From a virus, in IMG/VR virus record IMGVR_UViG_3300025030_000058, positions 33,297 to 97,296 of that record: a stretch of 64,000 nucleotides of DNA. One strand, written 5' to 3'. Shown piece by piece: positions 14,788 to 22,401 of this stretch; within the stretch, counting starts at the first letter, position 1, and every line of letters starts with the position of its first letter. The notes under the pieces are model-generated. The model worked only from the letters and a program-made list of their open reading frames with translations, searched no databases and was not told the origin of the DNA. The position numbers and the translations under genes are program-made.

Positions 14788-16053
14788 TTACTTCATCCTC
14801 ACGAATTGCATCCTGGAAAGGTCCTGGAGGATGCGGAAGCGATGGCCCGTGCGCCCGCCACGGTTGGCCGCCAAGCTGATGCCGAATACGTCCGCGTCGT
14901 CACTCTTGCGCAAACCCCCGACCAGCAGGTCCGCCACCATCGCCTTGCCATAGGCTTCCGCCACATCCTCCTGGTCAAGCCACTCCTTTTGCGCGCCTTT
15001 CCGTCCCGCCTGAGTCGCCGTCCACATGTACAAGTTCCGCTCGTCGGCCAGCTTGCGTAGTTCCTGGAACGTGTCTTTGTGCTCGTGCCGCTTCTCGTTG
15101 TACCGGCGGGATGGCATCAGCTCATCCCCATAGTCCACGACCAGGAGTTCAGTCTGAAATCCGCGCGAGGCGTGATCGTCAATGATGGCCCCAATGTCCT
15201 GGACGCCGATGGAGCCGCCGGGGTAATGCACGATGCACAGCCGTCCCGTGTACTTCCGTAGAGCCGCCTCCAGTTCCGATGACAGCACGTCCTCTGATGT
15301 CAACTCCTCCCGCGTCCGGCCCGTGAACGTTTGGTCAAAGCGCCGCGCGATCTTCTCCTCACTCATTTCCAGGGACACGTACAGGGTGTTCTTGCGCATG
15401 AACAAGGCAATTTTGGAAAGGTGGATCAACGCCGCTGTTTTCCCGGACTTTGGTGGTCCCATCCAGACGTTCAATTCCCGGCGGAAGATCCCACCGCCAA
15501 TCTGTTCATCCAGTTCCGAGATCCCCGTGGACAACGGCATCAGCCCGCCCTCATGGCTGGCCGCCATCCAGCGCATCAGGCGGTCCACAATGTTTGTGTA
15601 CTCGTACATCTCCTTGCCGACGCCGCGATTCTTCAACAGCGTGTCCGTGCGCAGTGCTCCCGAAAGGTGCTCGGCCGCCGCGTCACACCCATCACGGGCC
15701 AGGGCGTCAATCGCCGCCGTTAGTTCCGCCTTCATCTTCGAGGCGCGCGCAAACTCCAAGGCATGGGACCGGAGCGCACGCACTTCGGATACAGGAAGCG
15801 GTTGCGCCTCCATCTTCTCCAGCAGAGGGCGTAGGAAATTCCCATCAGACCCCCGCAGGACCAGCGCGTCCAGTTCCCGGCGCATCTCTGTGTACGAGGG
15901 GCGTGTCTGGTGATTCCCGTAGAATTTATCCGTGATCTCCGCCAACACGTCCACGCCGTCGTAGCCCCGGAATACGTCGGACCAGTGCCCGGCGAACAAC
16001 CCGAACACCTCCTCGCTTTCCAGAACGGCCTTGAACGTGTCGAGGATCAGCAC
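14788..16053 (-). CDS. DnaB-like replicative helicase, 421 aa
   Basis: A helical N-terminal domain is followed by a RecA-fold motor: Walker A GPPKSGKT (199-206), LYVSLEMSEEKIARR (DnaB motif 1a), Walker B LLVVDYGDEL near 290, WTATQAGRKG (sensor Gln) and the DnaB-type end RGGRTGHRFRI. It should unwind DNA at the fork like T4 gp41. The GTG start overlaps the previous stop (GTGCTGA) and has AAGGGAAA upstream. Confidence 0.9.
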   Translation of the reverse strand: MLILDTFKAVLESEEVFGLFAGHWSDVFRGYDGVDVLAEITDKFYGNHQTRPSYTEMRRELDALVLRGSDGNFLRPLLEKMEAQPLPVSEVRALRSHALEFARASKMKAELTAAIDALARDGCDAAAEHLSGALRTDTLLKNRGVGKEMYEYTNIVDRLMRWMAASHEGGLMPLSTGISELDEQIGGGIFRRELNVWMGPPKSGKTAALIHLSKIALFMRKNTLYVSLEMSEEKIARRFDQTFTGRTREELTSEDVLSSELEAALRKYTGRLCIVHYPGGSIGVQDIGAIIDDHASRGFQTELLVVDYGDELMPSRRYNEKRHEHKDTFQELRKLADERNLYMWTATQAGRKGAQKEWLDQEDVAEAYGKAMVADLLVGGLRKSDDADVFGISLAANRGGRTGHRFRILQDLSRMQFVRMK

Positions 16054-16439
16054 TTAGTCTTTCCCTTCGACGGAAATCCTTTTATCTGTTGCGATAAATC
16101 AATGTTGGGTCTTTCAGGTCCTGTGGGGGGGACCCACATGTTATCATCTGATCGTGGACGTGTAGGACGGTCCGGAAAGTCCAAGTTTTTGTCCAACAAA
16201 ACTTGCATCTTAGCCTGTCCTTCTTCGGAGCCCCAAAATCTCGCAAAACTCTGTACGCGGCACAGATGACGATTCCTCCGGTTCATTGGAATCGCCACGA
16301 TGTTTCCAGCGGAAGAACCTCCTTCAATCAGGCATAGTATATGACTCAACGGGAAGGAGACAATATAGTCTAAAGTCTCCTTGGACAGGTTTAACTTTCC
16401 AAGCGCGACTGCTTTCAGTATCTTCCTAATGGTCAGCAT
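16047..16439 (-). CDS. Hypothetical protein in the replication cluster, 130 aa
   Basis: The start is within TGATG, shared with the stop of the upstream gene. The first 40 residues are helical (MLTIRKILKAVALGKLNLSK); the rest is mixed and Pro-rich, ending in a basic tail. Position directly before the helicase gene suggests a helper such as a loader, but nothing in the sequence proves it. Confidence 0.6.
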   Translation of the reverse strand: MLTIRKILKAVALGKLNLSKETLDYIVSFPLSHILCLIEGGSSAGNIVAIPMNRRNRHLCRVQSFARFWGSEEGQAKMQVLLDKNLDFPDRPTRPRSDDNMWVPPTGPERPNIDLSQQIKGFPSKGKTKC

Positions 16440-16879
16440 CAGACCGCCACAGTCAATCGGAGCAGGGGATCATTAGCGATGGATTCCACGGATTCCCCCG
16501 TTGCTTGAGCGATGCGGGCCAGCAGGACTTTCCCCATCGCAATGCCCTCCATGCGCAAGTCGCCGCGTAGCAAGGGAGCCTTGCGTATGCCCAACTGCTT
16601 AAAAGCCAGATACCGGTCAATCGCGCCCTGCGTCACCAGCACGTCCGGCGTGGGGTACGTTCGGAACCGCGTAGGCCGGAACATGACCATTTGCGCTTCC
16701 AGAAACCGCTTGACCGACCATCGGTGCAGGTGGCAGAGGTCCAGGAGCCGGAGAAAGTAGGGCTCATACGTGACGGAGGTTTTCTGTCTTCCAAACACGT
16801 GAATGCGACCCGTCTTGACAAAAACCATCTCCTCGTAGATCCGACGGACCTCCTCCACTTCGGGTATCGCGCCCCCCAC
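16439..16879 (-). CDS. Hypothetical protein in the replication cluster, 146 aa
   Basis: The frame starts at GTG 16879, 28 bases after the UvsW-like stop, with only a weak ribosome binding site. An ATG at residue 18 is a possible alternative. The protein looks helical (YFLRLLDLCHLHRWSVKRFL, GAIDRYLAFKQLGI) and basic. It lies between two helicase genes, so a loader or fork role is possible. The family is not recognised. Confidence 0.6.
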   Translation of the reverse strand: MGGAIPEVEEVRRIYEEMVFVKTGRIHVFGRQKTSVTYEPYFLRLLDLCHLHRWSVKRFLEAQMVMFRPTRFRTYPTPDVLVTQGAIDRYLAFKQLGIRKAPLLRGDLRMEGIAMGKVLLARIAQATGESVESIANDPLLRLTVAV

Positions 16880-16909
16880 GTTACACCGGCGTCCGTTGTC
16901 CTGGTGCGC

Positions 16910-18553
16910 TCATACCACGACTTCCTGAATCTCCATGAAAATTCCCTCCTCTTCGTAGAACCGCTGACGCGCTCTTGAATGCGCGGATAAGAACCGTGAT
17001 CCCTTGTCCTTGAAGTCTATCACTTCCACGCCGTTGACCTTCGGGCGCAGGCCCCGTCCGATGCGTTGCACGATCTTCACGTAGGACTTGCCCCCGTATG
17101 CCAGCAGCACGCAGTCCAAGTCTGGACAGTCTATTCCTTCATCTAACCAGATCGTGGCGATGGCAATGTCCACATCCCCTGAGTTGATTTCGTGGCGTAG
17201 GCGCGTCGTCTCCTTCACACCGTCTTCCGTAGCCGCCACAAAGCGCGTGCGCAGTGCAGGATGTCGCTCCTGAAGAAGGGTTTCCAGCGCGCGGCCATGC
17301 GCGATGGAAGTTCCTACGATAATGAGTATTTTCTTCCCGCTTTCAGAACGCTGGGCCGCCATGCGCACGATGGTATCATTGCGTTCGATATTTTCCACAA
17401 CGGAGAATTTTCGCACAGCTTGCCAGGTCATGCCGCGATCCGAAGGGACCTGGTTGTCCACCAGAGTCAGCACGGCCTTGGACAGATACCCAGCCTCCTG
17501 GAGTGTCGTCGTCGGCAGATCGAAGACCAGGGGACCCACCACGGCGGATAGTTTCATGTCCTCCACAACCATCCGGCGATAGGGGGTGCCGGACATCCCC
17601 CAATGCAGGGGCGTGGTGATTTTCATCAGGACGGAGTACCACGTCTTGGACGTGGCATGATGGGTTTCATCGTTCACCACGGCGGGAACCGTCTTGAGGA
17701 TACGCTTGACTTCGGGATCCGCCGAGCGGGAATCCAGTGTGTCAATCGAGGCTACGGTGTATTTCCGGTAGTCCACCGTATTCTCGCCGATGATGCCAAT
17801 TTCCTCTCCCAGGTACTTGTGAAAGACCTCCCGCGATTGGGCCAGCAGGTCACGCCCCTTCACAATCAGCATGCCCCCACCATAGGCGTAGAGTATTCCG
17901 GCACCTATCAAACTTTTTCCCGATCCCGTTGGCGAATGCACGACTCCACCACCCATCAGGCACGCGGCTTCGACGGCCTCCCGTTGATATGGGCGGAACA
18001 CCTTGTCTCCCAGTTGGTCGGGAATGACACCGGGGAACACAGTCCGGAGGCACGCGGCGTTTCGGGCTAGGAAAGCGGGCACATCACGAGGCTTTTGCTC
18101 GCCAATCAGTTCCAGCACCATGTCCCGGTAGAGGAGAAACTCCGGCGGCAGATGAGGATAGACCCCTGTGGAATCCGACACGTTCACCGTGAGCCCCTCC
18201 GCGTCCGGCCAGGTCATGGTCTCCCACAGCAACCCCGTGGGGAACCCGCGTGTGGCCACGCTGTAAAAATGCTTCCGCCCGTCCCACTTCGTCCAGCCCA
18301 CCGCCTTACAGGAAGCATTCAGGCAATGGAACACACCATCGAATGGACGCCGGTTGTACTTCCCGTTACCGCGATATCCACACTTGCCGCATGTGTTAAA
18401 CGCCGTCGAGTACCACGCCGTGGGATCCGCGATGGATAGACGTTCATCAATCACCGACGCCGGGAGTGTAGTCACTACCCGCGTCGTGTTCCCCGAAACC
18501 GTCAGTACCAAGCTGGGCACGGCCCTCGACGCCGTGATCTCTACGTGTGACAT
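16910..18553 (-). CDS. Superfamily 2 helicase, UvsW-like, with N-terminal zinc ribbon, 547 aa
   Basis: A zinc ribbon (CGKCGY ... CLNASCK) near residues 55-85 precedes a complete SF2 motor: VFRPYQREAVEAA (Q-like), Walker A HSPTGSGKS, NDETHH (DExH type), GMSGTP, and C-terminal IVQRIGRGLRPKVNG. UvsW-type helicases drive branch migration and origin control in T4. The ATG at 18553 is almost at the predicted transcription start, so the mRNA seems leaderless and has no Shine-Dalgarno site. A longer frame to 18670 crosses the promoter and was rejected. Confidence 0.88.
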   Translation of the reverse strand: MSHVEITASRAVPSLVLTVSGNTTRVVTTLPASVIDERLSIADPTAWYSTAFNTCGKCGYRGNGKYNRRPFDGVFHCLNASCKAVGWTKWDGRKHFYSVATRGFPTGLLWETMTWPDAEGLTVNVSDSTGVYPHLPPEFLLYRDMVLELIGEQKPRDVPAFLARNAACLRTVFPGVIPDQLGDKVFRPYQREAVEAACLMGGGVVHSPTGSGKSLIGAGILYAYGGGMLIVKGRDLLAQSREVFHKYLGEEIGIIGENTVDYRKYTVASIDTLDSRSADPEVKRILKTVPAVVNDETHHATSKTWYSVLMKITTPLHWGMSGTPYRRMVVEDMKLSAVVGPLVFDLPTTTLQEAGYLSKAVLTLVDNQVPSDRGMTWQAVRKFSVVENIERNDTIVRMAAQRSESGKKILIIVGTSIAHGRALETLLQERHPALRTRFVAATEDGVKETTRLRHEINSGDVDIAIATIWLDEGIDCPDLDCVLLAYGGKSYVKIVQRIGRGLRPKVNGVEVIDFKDKGSRFLSAHSRARQRFYEEEGIFMEIQEVVV

Positions 18554-18560
18554 GCCGGGG

Positions 18561-18588
18561 AGTATACCATAACTTTTTTGTTTGTCAA
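18561..18588 (-). promoter_or_regulatory. Sigma70-like promoter for the replication operon
   Basis: On the minus strand, TTGACA (18588-18583) and TATACT (18566-18561) are 16 bases apart. The expected +1 falls at 18554-18553, at or one base before the UvsW-like ATG. The promoter lies immediately after an intrinsic terminator. Confidence 0.82.
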
Positions 18589-18594
18589 GACAAT

Positions 18595-18621
18595 AAAAAG
18601 GCGCGCCGAAGGCAGCGCGCC
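18595..18621 (-). terminator. Intrinsic terminator after the HU-like gene
   Basis: Minus-strand GGCGCGC and GCGCGCC form a perfect 7-bp stem (18621-18615 with 18606-18600) with an 8-base loop, followed directly by five T. It ends the transcript of the HU-like and 18997 genes. Confidence 0.88.
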
Positions 18622-18623
18622 AT

Positions 18624-18659
18624 CCCCGTTGCGGGGAGCGGGACGAGGGCGGTCCCGCT
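18624..18659. repeat. Two extra hairpins before the terminator
   Basis: Inverted repeats CCCCG/CGGGG (18624-18636) and AGCGGGAC/GTCCCGCT (about 18637-18659) lie between the HU-like stop and the terminator. They could stabilise the 3' end of the mRNA or assist termination. Confidence 0.6.
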
Positions 18660-18674
18660 GGGATAAACAATGGG

Positions 18675-18995
18675 TCAGTCTTCGCCGGTCTCGTTCACGT
18701 CCTCCGCTTCCGCCGTTCCCCGGATGAAGTCATTGAGCCGTCGCCCGATCTTGCAGGTCACGACACGATGCTCGGGAACCGTCAACGGGGAACCATCCAC
18801 GGGGTTCCGGTAATTCCGTTCCTTGACGATCTTGGTGCCAAAAGTCGCCAACCCGCGAATGACCACGACCTCATCCCGATTCAGCGATTCCCGAATCGTC
18901 CGGATGAAGACGTTCACCGCCTCCAGGGCTTGCTTCTGGGAGAGGGGCAACTGCTGCTCAAGGGCGTGCGCCAGTTCGTGCTTCCGCGTGGTCAT
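18675..18995 (-). CDS. HU/IHF-like DNA-binding protein, 106 aa
   Basis: GGAGGG precedes ATG 18995 by four bases. The protein has the HU order: helical dimer part (ELAHALEQQLPLSQKQALEA), VVVIRGLATFGTKI, a beta-arm segment with RNYRNPVDG and a final helix. It should bend and compact DNA. An acidic tail of about 13 residues is added after the HU fold. It sits close to the non-coding region, where such a protein could act in replication initiation or chromosome organisation. Confidence 0.85.
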   Translation of the reverse strand: MTTRKHELAHALEQQLPLSQKQALEAVNVFIRTIRESLNRDEVVVIRGLATFGTKIVKERNYRNPVDGSPLTVPEHRVVTCKIGRRLNDFIRGTAEAEDVNETGED

Positions 18996-18996
18996 A

Positions 18997-19287
18997 CTAC
19001 CCTCCGAAGGCGGAAGTCAGGATCTCCACGGCCAGCTCGATGAGCAGATTGATGCGATTCTCCTTCACCTCACGCCCCTTGGCCTTAAACCACTCCACCA
19101 GGCCGTCGTATACGAACTTGTACTTCGTGTCCCCGTCCCAGTCCGTGTGACTTTCCGCCTCTTTGACGAGCGCGACCGCGCGCTTGTAGCCGTCCATCCC
19201 GATGGTCAGGAAGAGATGCTTCAAAGCGGGATAAATGGCCTTAATGAAAAACGCGAACAGGACTTTCAGATCGATCTTTACTTTCAT
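18997..19287 (-). CDS. Hypothetical protein with N-terminal hydrophobic segment, 96 aa
   Basis: AAAGGAGG precedes ATG 19287. Residues 8-30 are hydrophobic (KVLFAFFIKAIYPALKHLFL) and could be membrane-associated. The rest is helical and charged, with KFVYDGLVEWFKAKGREV and LLIELAVEIL, a pattern reminiscent of LLH-type small phage holins. That similarity is weak and the gene is far from the endolysin, so the role is open. It is the first gene left of the non-coding region. Confidence 0.55.
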   Translation of the reverse strand: MKVKIDLKVLFAFFIKAIYPALKHLFLTIGMDGYKRAVALVKEAESHTDWDGDTKYKFVYDGLVEWFKAKGREVKENRINLLIELAVEILTSAFGG

Positions 19288-19315
19288 GGCTTGTATAGCC
19301 TCCTTTCAGATTTCG

Positions 19316-19349
19316 ATTATATAAAAACACGCCAAATAGCTTTTGTCAA
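19316..19349 (-). promoter_or_regulatory. Probable promoter with CTTGACAAA -35 box
   Basis: TTGACA lies at 19349-19344 on the minus strand in the same CTTGACAAA context as three other promoters. A perfect TATAAT (19321-19316) is 22 bases away, too far for standard spacing. TTTTAT at 19326-19321 would be 17 bases away. It is probably a promoter for the 19287 gene, but the -10 box is uncertain. Confidence 0.55.
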
Positions 19350-20094
19350 GAGGAAGATGCGGAATCCTGGAGTTAGCGCGCTGGCCCAAACCTCCCGGCT
19401 TACGGTTGCATCTCGAACAGCGGAGCGGAAACGTATTGGCATGGCGCAAGGGTGGGGGAGGGAGGACTGCGCCTGCCAATACCCGAGACTCGTGGGGGCT
19501 GGGAGGGTGTGAAGAGTCTCGCAGAGGAACAAGGAATCGGAACGAAGGGAAGTACAGGAAGAGCGTTGAGAGATAGTGGAGAGAAAGCCCATACCTGTAC
19601 CAATGGCTCGTGGAGTGAGTTTGGAGAAGAGAACCGTTGCAAATAAGAGTAAACTTTGTTTCTACTCTGCGAGTCTAAACGAAAAGCTGAGGTAGAAAAC
19701 CTGAACAAGTAGCGAAGCTACTTGGAAGGTTTTCGATCTAAAACTCTCTTATCTATCTATCTTTCCTTATATGGGTTTTCTTCCTTCCTTTTCCCTCTTT
19801 TGCCTAAATCCCGGCCCCTCCGCGCGAGTTCATGTGGCAAGCACGGAAGGATCAACATAGACTATAACATATTAAATAACTGTGCTGGCAGACAGTACAA
19901 GTGTACCAAGTTCCCATAAACTTATGCCAGTTATTGACAACTAAAGACTTAGTACAACTAACCAGCGCATTCATTGTGTATGTTTGCACAAGTAACTGTA
20001 GAAAATATCAGTAGTTTAGATACACTTTTGTTATAGGTGTGGATATAACACGGAAATATTCCGTATGTCAAAGCGTCACTCAGACATACAAAGT
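19350..20094. other. Non-coding region between early and late modules
   Basis: About 750 bases hold no convincing gene on either strand: open frames are short, Ser/Arg-rich and lack ribosome binding sites. The plus strand is purine-rich at 19440-19640 and pyrimidine-rich at 19741-19820 (repeats of TCTA and TTCC). From about 19735 to 20090 it is clearly more AT-rich than the flanking genes. It contains the hairpins listed separately. Candidates are a replication origin, a regulatory RNA or a late-promoter region. I found no tRNA. Confidence 0.7.
19695..19734. repeat. Strong two-part hairpin, possible bidirectional terminator or RNA
   Basis: GAAAACCT (19695-19702) pairs with AGGTTTTC (19727-19734), and CAAGTAGC (19706-19713) pairs with GCTACTTG (19717-19724) around a 3-base loop. 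The arms are separated by a small 3/2-base internal loop. A-rich and T-rich flanks in both directions resemble a bidirectional intrinsic terminator. A smaller hairpin (AGAGTA/TACTCT, 19646-19668) lies beside it. Confidence 0.75.
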
Positions 20095-20116
20095 GGGGGC
20101 TGATGGTTTAGCCCCC
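20095..20116 (-). terminator. Probable terminator of the late operon
   Basis: GGGGGCT and AGCCCCC form a perfect 7-bp stem with an 8-base loop, 39 bases past the stop of the last late gene. The following bases (ACTTTGT) are only moderately T-rich, so termination efficiency is uncertain. Confidence 0.6.
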
Positions 20117-20154
20117 GACAAGGCTGTATCGGTTCTGGAGGTGTATGAAGGCTT

Positions 20155-20694
20155 TTACGAGGAGAGTTTTCCAACCAGATTGGCAATGTACCTTTCGATG
20201 CGGAGGAGGTCCATTTTGTCCAAGGAACCATCCATTCGGGCACGCACGATATCACCAACGGAGGTGACTAAGGATTGGACTTCCGGCGAGGATAGCCCCA
20301 TGCGTTTCAGCACAGTGGTAAACACCTGATCCATGCGGTCCAGATCATCCGCGTGGTCAAACGCCTCCGATTCCTTGACAGTGTGTATCTTGGCAACTTG
20401 GCTGGCGTGGTAGGCTTCCAGGATCTTGCGGACGGGGCTATCGGCCATGAGACTTTCCTCCTGTGCTGTGGCGTCGTACTGAATGAACTCATTCTCATCC
20501 GGTCCCAGATAGAGAATGATCTTAGCGGGCTCGTGGTCAGTCTGATCCGCATGCTGGACATTCTTGGCGATTGCGGCCAGGCGCGGCGGTGTGGAACCGG
20601 ACACGCTATGCGCCCATTCTACCGGTTGCATCTTCTGTGCCTTAATGATGGCAAGGGCGCGTTGGGGATCAATAGCCGTGGTGGAATAGCCCAT
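20155..20694 (-). CDS. Hypothetical protein, last gene of the late module, 179 aa
   Basis: AAGGAG lies six bases before ATG 20694. A mixed N-terminal part (to about residue 80) is followed by a helical C-terminus with charged repeats (DHADDLDRMDQVFTTVLKRM, DKMDLLRIERYIANL). It lacks the clear xDxLLxE motif of the genes upstream. The function is unknown; a virion-internal role is possible from position only. Confidence 0.65.
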   Translation of the reverse strand: MGYSTTAIDPQRALAIIKAQKMQPVEWAHSVSGSTPPRLAAIAKNVQHADQTDHEPAKIILYLGPDENEFIQYDATAQEESLMADSPVRKILEAYHASQVAKIHTVKESEAFDHADDLDRMDQVFTTVLKRMGLSSPEVQSLVTSVGDIVRARMDGSLDKMDLLRIERYIANLVGKLSS

Positions 20695-20704
20695 GAGTTT
20701 CTCC

Positions 20705-21559
20705 TTAGAAGGTCAGCGGCTTCATCTTAACAACCGCCACCGTGAATTGATTCAACGCTGCATCATTGCTTGGAGAAGCATCTTTTAGGAAGCTATAGAG
20801 CTTGCTTGGATCTACGTTGTACTGCCGCATCCAGCCCTCGATGCGATCCGCGCGCATGGCCAATCGGCGGGCCAGCAGCTTAGCTACTGCCGTCGTCTTA
20901 TCCCATGCGCCCGGAGCGTCTTCACTCTCCAGCAGGGCGTCAACGATGACTGAGACCGATTCCAGCTTCAAATGTCGTTTGCCAGGGTACACGGCATCTG
21001 GGGGTGTATTGCGCTGTGCGGAAACATCCACGTGGACGCCAAGATCCTTGGAGATGGACTCGGCCGCCTTTTTGGCCAGCGCCAGGTCCTTGTACGTGAA
21101 CTCCCACACGGGATCGGTTGAGACACGAACGTGGATAGTGCCTCCCGTAGGCGGAACAGCGGCCAAGGCGCTCTGGAGCGCATCCGGCATCATCCCGGCC
21201 TTGGATAGCCCCTCACGGGTCAGCAGAGCGTCTGTGAGAGTGGCTATGCGTAAAATTGACTCCGTGCTGGAACCGGGGGCCTTGTTCAAGAACGCCTCAA
21301 TGCCTTTATATGTGTTGGGGATTTTCAATTCCTTGGTCGTCCACACAAAGGCCTTGCTATTGATGTTGACATGGCCTAAGCCTTTCACTACCACCACGTC
21401 TCGAATTTTTGAGGTAGTGGCTTCTGCCTGTTTTCGTGCTCCGGCCGGACCTTGTTCAGGGTCAAATCCATAGTCGGCGGGGTACTTGAGAATCGCCTTC
21501 TCCAAGTTCTTAACATACAGGGAGAAGAACTGATCTACTTGCTCAGGAACGTACGGCAT
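20705..21559 (-). CDS. Putative capsid-internal protein with LLxE motifs, 284 aa
   Basis: The start is ATG 21559, eight bases after the previous stop; an ATG at 21601 would overlap that gene. Two motif-like segments occur: LTDALLTREG and IVDALLESED (near residue 208). If a gp21-type protease cuts there, the C-terminal part of about 73 residues would be released. The central part (GGTIHVRVSTDPVWEFTYKD) is beta-like. No known domain is recognised. Confidence 0.6.
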   Translation of the reverse strand: MPYVPEQVDQFFSLYVKNLEKAILKYPADYGFDPEQGPAGARKQAEATTSKIRDVVVVKGLGHVNINSKAFVWTTKELKIPNTYKGIEAFLNKAPGSSTESILRIATLTDALLTREGLSKAGMMPDALQSALAAVPPTGGTIHVRVSTDPVWEFTYKDLALAKKAAESISKDLGVHVDVSAQRNTPPDAVYPGKRHLKLESVSVIVDALLESEDAPGAWDKTTAVAKLLARRLAMRADRIEGWMRQYNVDPSKLYSFLKDASPSNDAALNQFTVAVVKMKPLTF

Positions 21560-21566
21560 ATAGGGC

Positions 21567-21842
21567 CTACTTTTCCTCACCGGACAGAATGCGTTCGGCA
21601 TGGGCCTTGGCCTCTTTGGCGTTGGCCTCTCCGTACAGCCCGGCGATTTCTCCGATTTTCAGTCCGCCTGCCATTTGATAAATGATGCCTTCGATGTTCG
21701 TCTTGAACAAAATATCGTTCAACGAGGCACCGGGACGAGTCTTGGTAACTACATAGAACTCTACCGTGGGCAGCCCTTTGCCGGGGAAGCGGTTTTCTTT
21801 GAGTAGGCCGTCCACGAGAGAACGGACAGGGAACTTTTTCAT
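21567..21842 (-). CDS. Putative capsid-internal protein, N-terminal LLxE motif, 91 aa
   Basis: Residues 8-17 read SLVDGLLKEN, a copy of the cassette motif placed near the N-terminus like a propeptide. The remaining 75 residues form a small alpha/beta domain (VEFYVVTKTRPGASLNDILF, then a helix-rich end). AAGGA precedes ATG 21842 and overlaps the upstream stop. The function is unknown. Confidence 0.65.
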   Translation of the reverse strand: MKKFPVRSLVDGLLKENRFPGKGLPTVEFYVVTKTRPGASLNDILFKTNIEGIIYQMAGGLKIGEIAGLYGEANAKEAKAHAERILSGEEK

Positions 21843-21852
21843 TGTGGATTCC

Positions 21853-22392
21853 TTACAGCACGATCACGCGGTAGCTTTCGCCACCGGCTTGGCCACGCAG
21901 GTAGATGCTGGTCCGGCTGATCCAGTCCATCTCAAACGGCGGATCCCCGAGTTCCAGGCGACCCGCGACGGCCAGACCATCCCAGGACCATTCAATCCAG
22001 TTGGCCCCGTCGTCGTTGTATAGCACAACCTTACGTGCTGTGAAGCCGAAAGCCTGCTGGACAAAGGCGTTGGTCAGCGCCGTACCCGCCTGGTTCTCAT
22101 AATAGGCATTGGAAGACCGGGCCATAGCCGTGGCGAGGAGCGCCAACGTGTCTTCCGTGGCTGGGTTGACCGCCGCAGCGGCGATATTCTTCAAGCCAAC
22201 GGGGTCAGGCGTCAGGACCGCCGCCGTCTGGATTTCCTCAAAGGAGAACCGTTCCACGCCACTCCAATTGGCCCAGAACGTTGTGTCAGCCTGCGCCAAA
22301 GCCACGGCGGCAAGGCTGGTGGCGGCCGCGTAGATTTTCCCGCCAATGACTCCACCATCCGGGTGATGACCGATGATGAGGTAATTTGCCAT
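21853..22392 (-). CDS. Putative virion structural protein, 179 aa
   Basis: TAGGAGC precedes ATG 22392. The protein is Ala-rich in the middle and beta-rich at the end (GLAVAGRLELGDPPFEMDWI, SIYLRGQAGGESYRVIVL), the texture of head-decoration or fibre proteins. It lacks the LLxE motif although its neighbours on both sides have it. It may be an outer or accessory virion protein. Confidence 0.55.
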   Translation of the reverse strand: MANYLIIGHHPDGGVIGGKIYAAATSLAAVALAQADTTFWANWSGVERFSFEEIQTAAVLTPDPVGLKNIAAAAVNPATEDTLALLATAMARSSNAYYENQAGTALTNAFVQQAFGFTARKVVLYNDDGANWIEWSWDGLAVAGRLELGDPPFEMDWISRTSIYLRGQAGGESYRVIVL

Positions 22393-22401
22393 GCTGTGCT
22401 C

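Noticed and set aside
16910-18670. Longer UvsW-like frame starting upstream of the promoter
   Set aside because: The extra 39 residues would be encoded by the promoter and terminator; ATG 18553 matches the start of conserved-looking sequence.
19317-19592. Minus-strand frame of 91 residues in the non-coding region
   Set aside because: Ser/Arg-rich sequence without a ribosome binding site, running through a likely promoter; it looks like chance translation.
19934-19962. Plus-strand TTGACA in the non-coding region
   Set aside because: No acceptable -10 box at 16-18 bases and no plus-strand gene to transcribe.
19321-20150. Possible tRNA genes in the only large gap
   Set aside because: No T-loop of the GGTTCGANTCC type with a matching acceptor stem was found on either strand.
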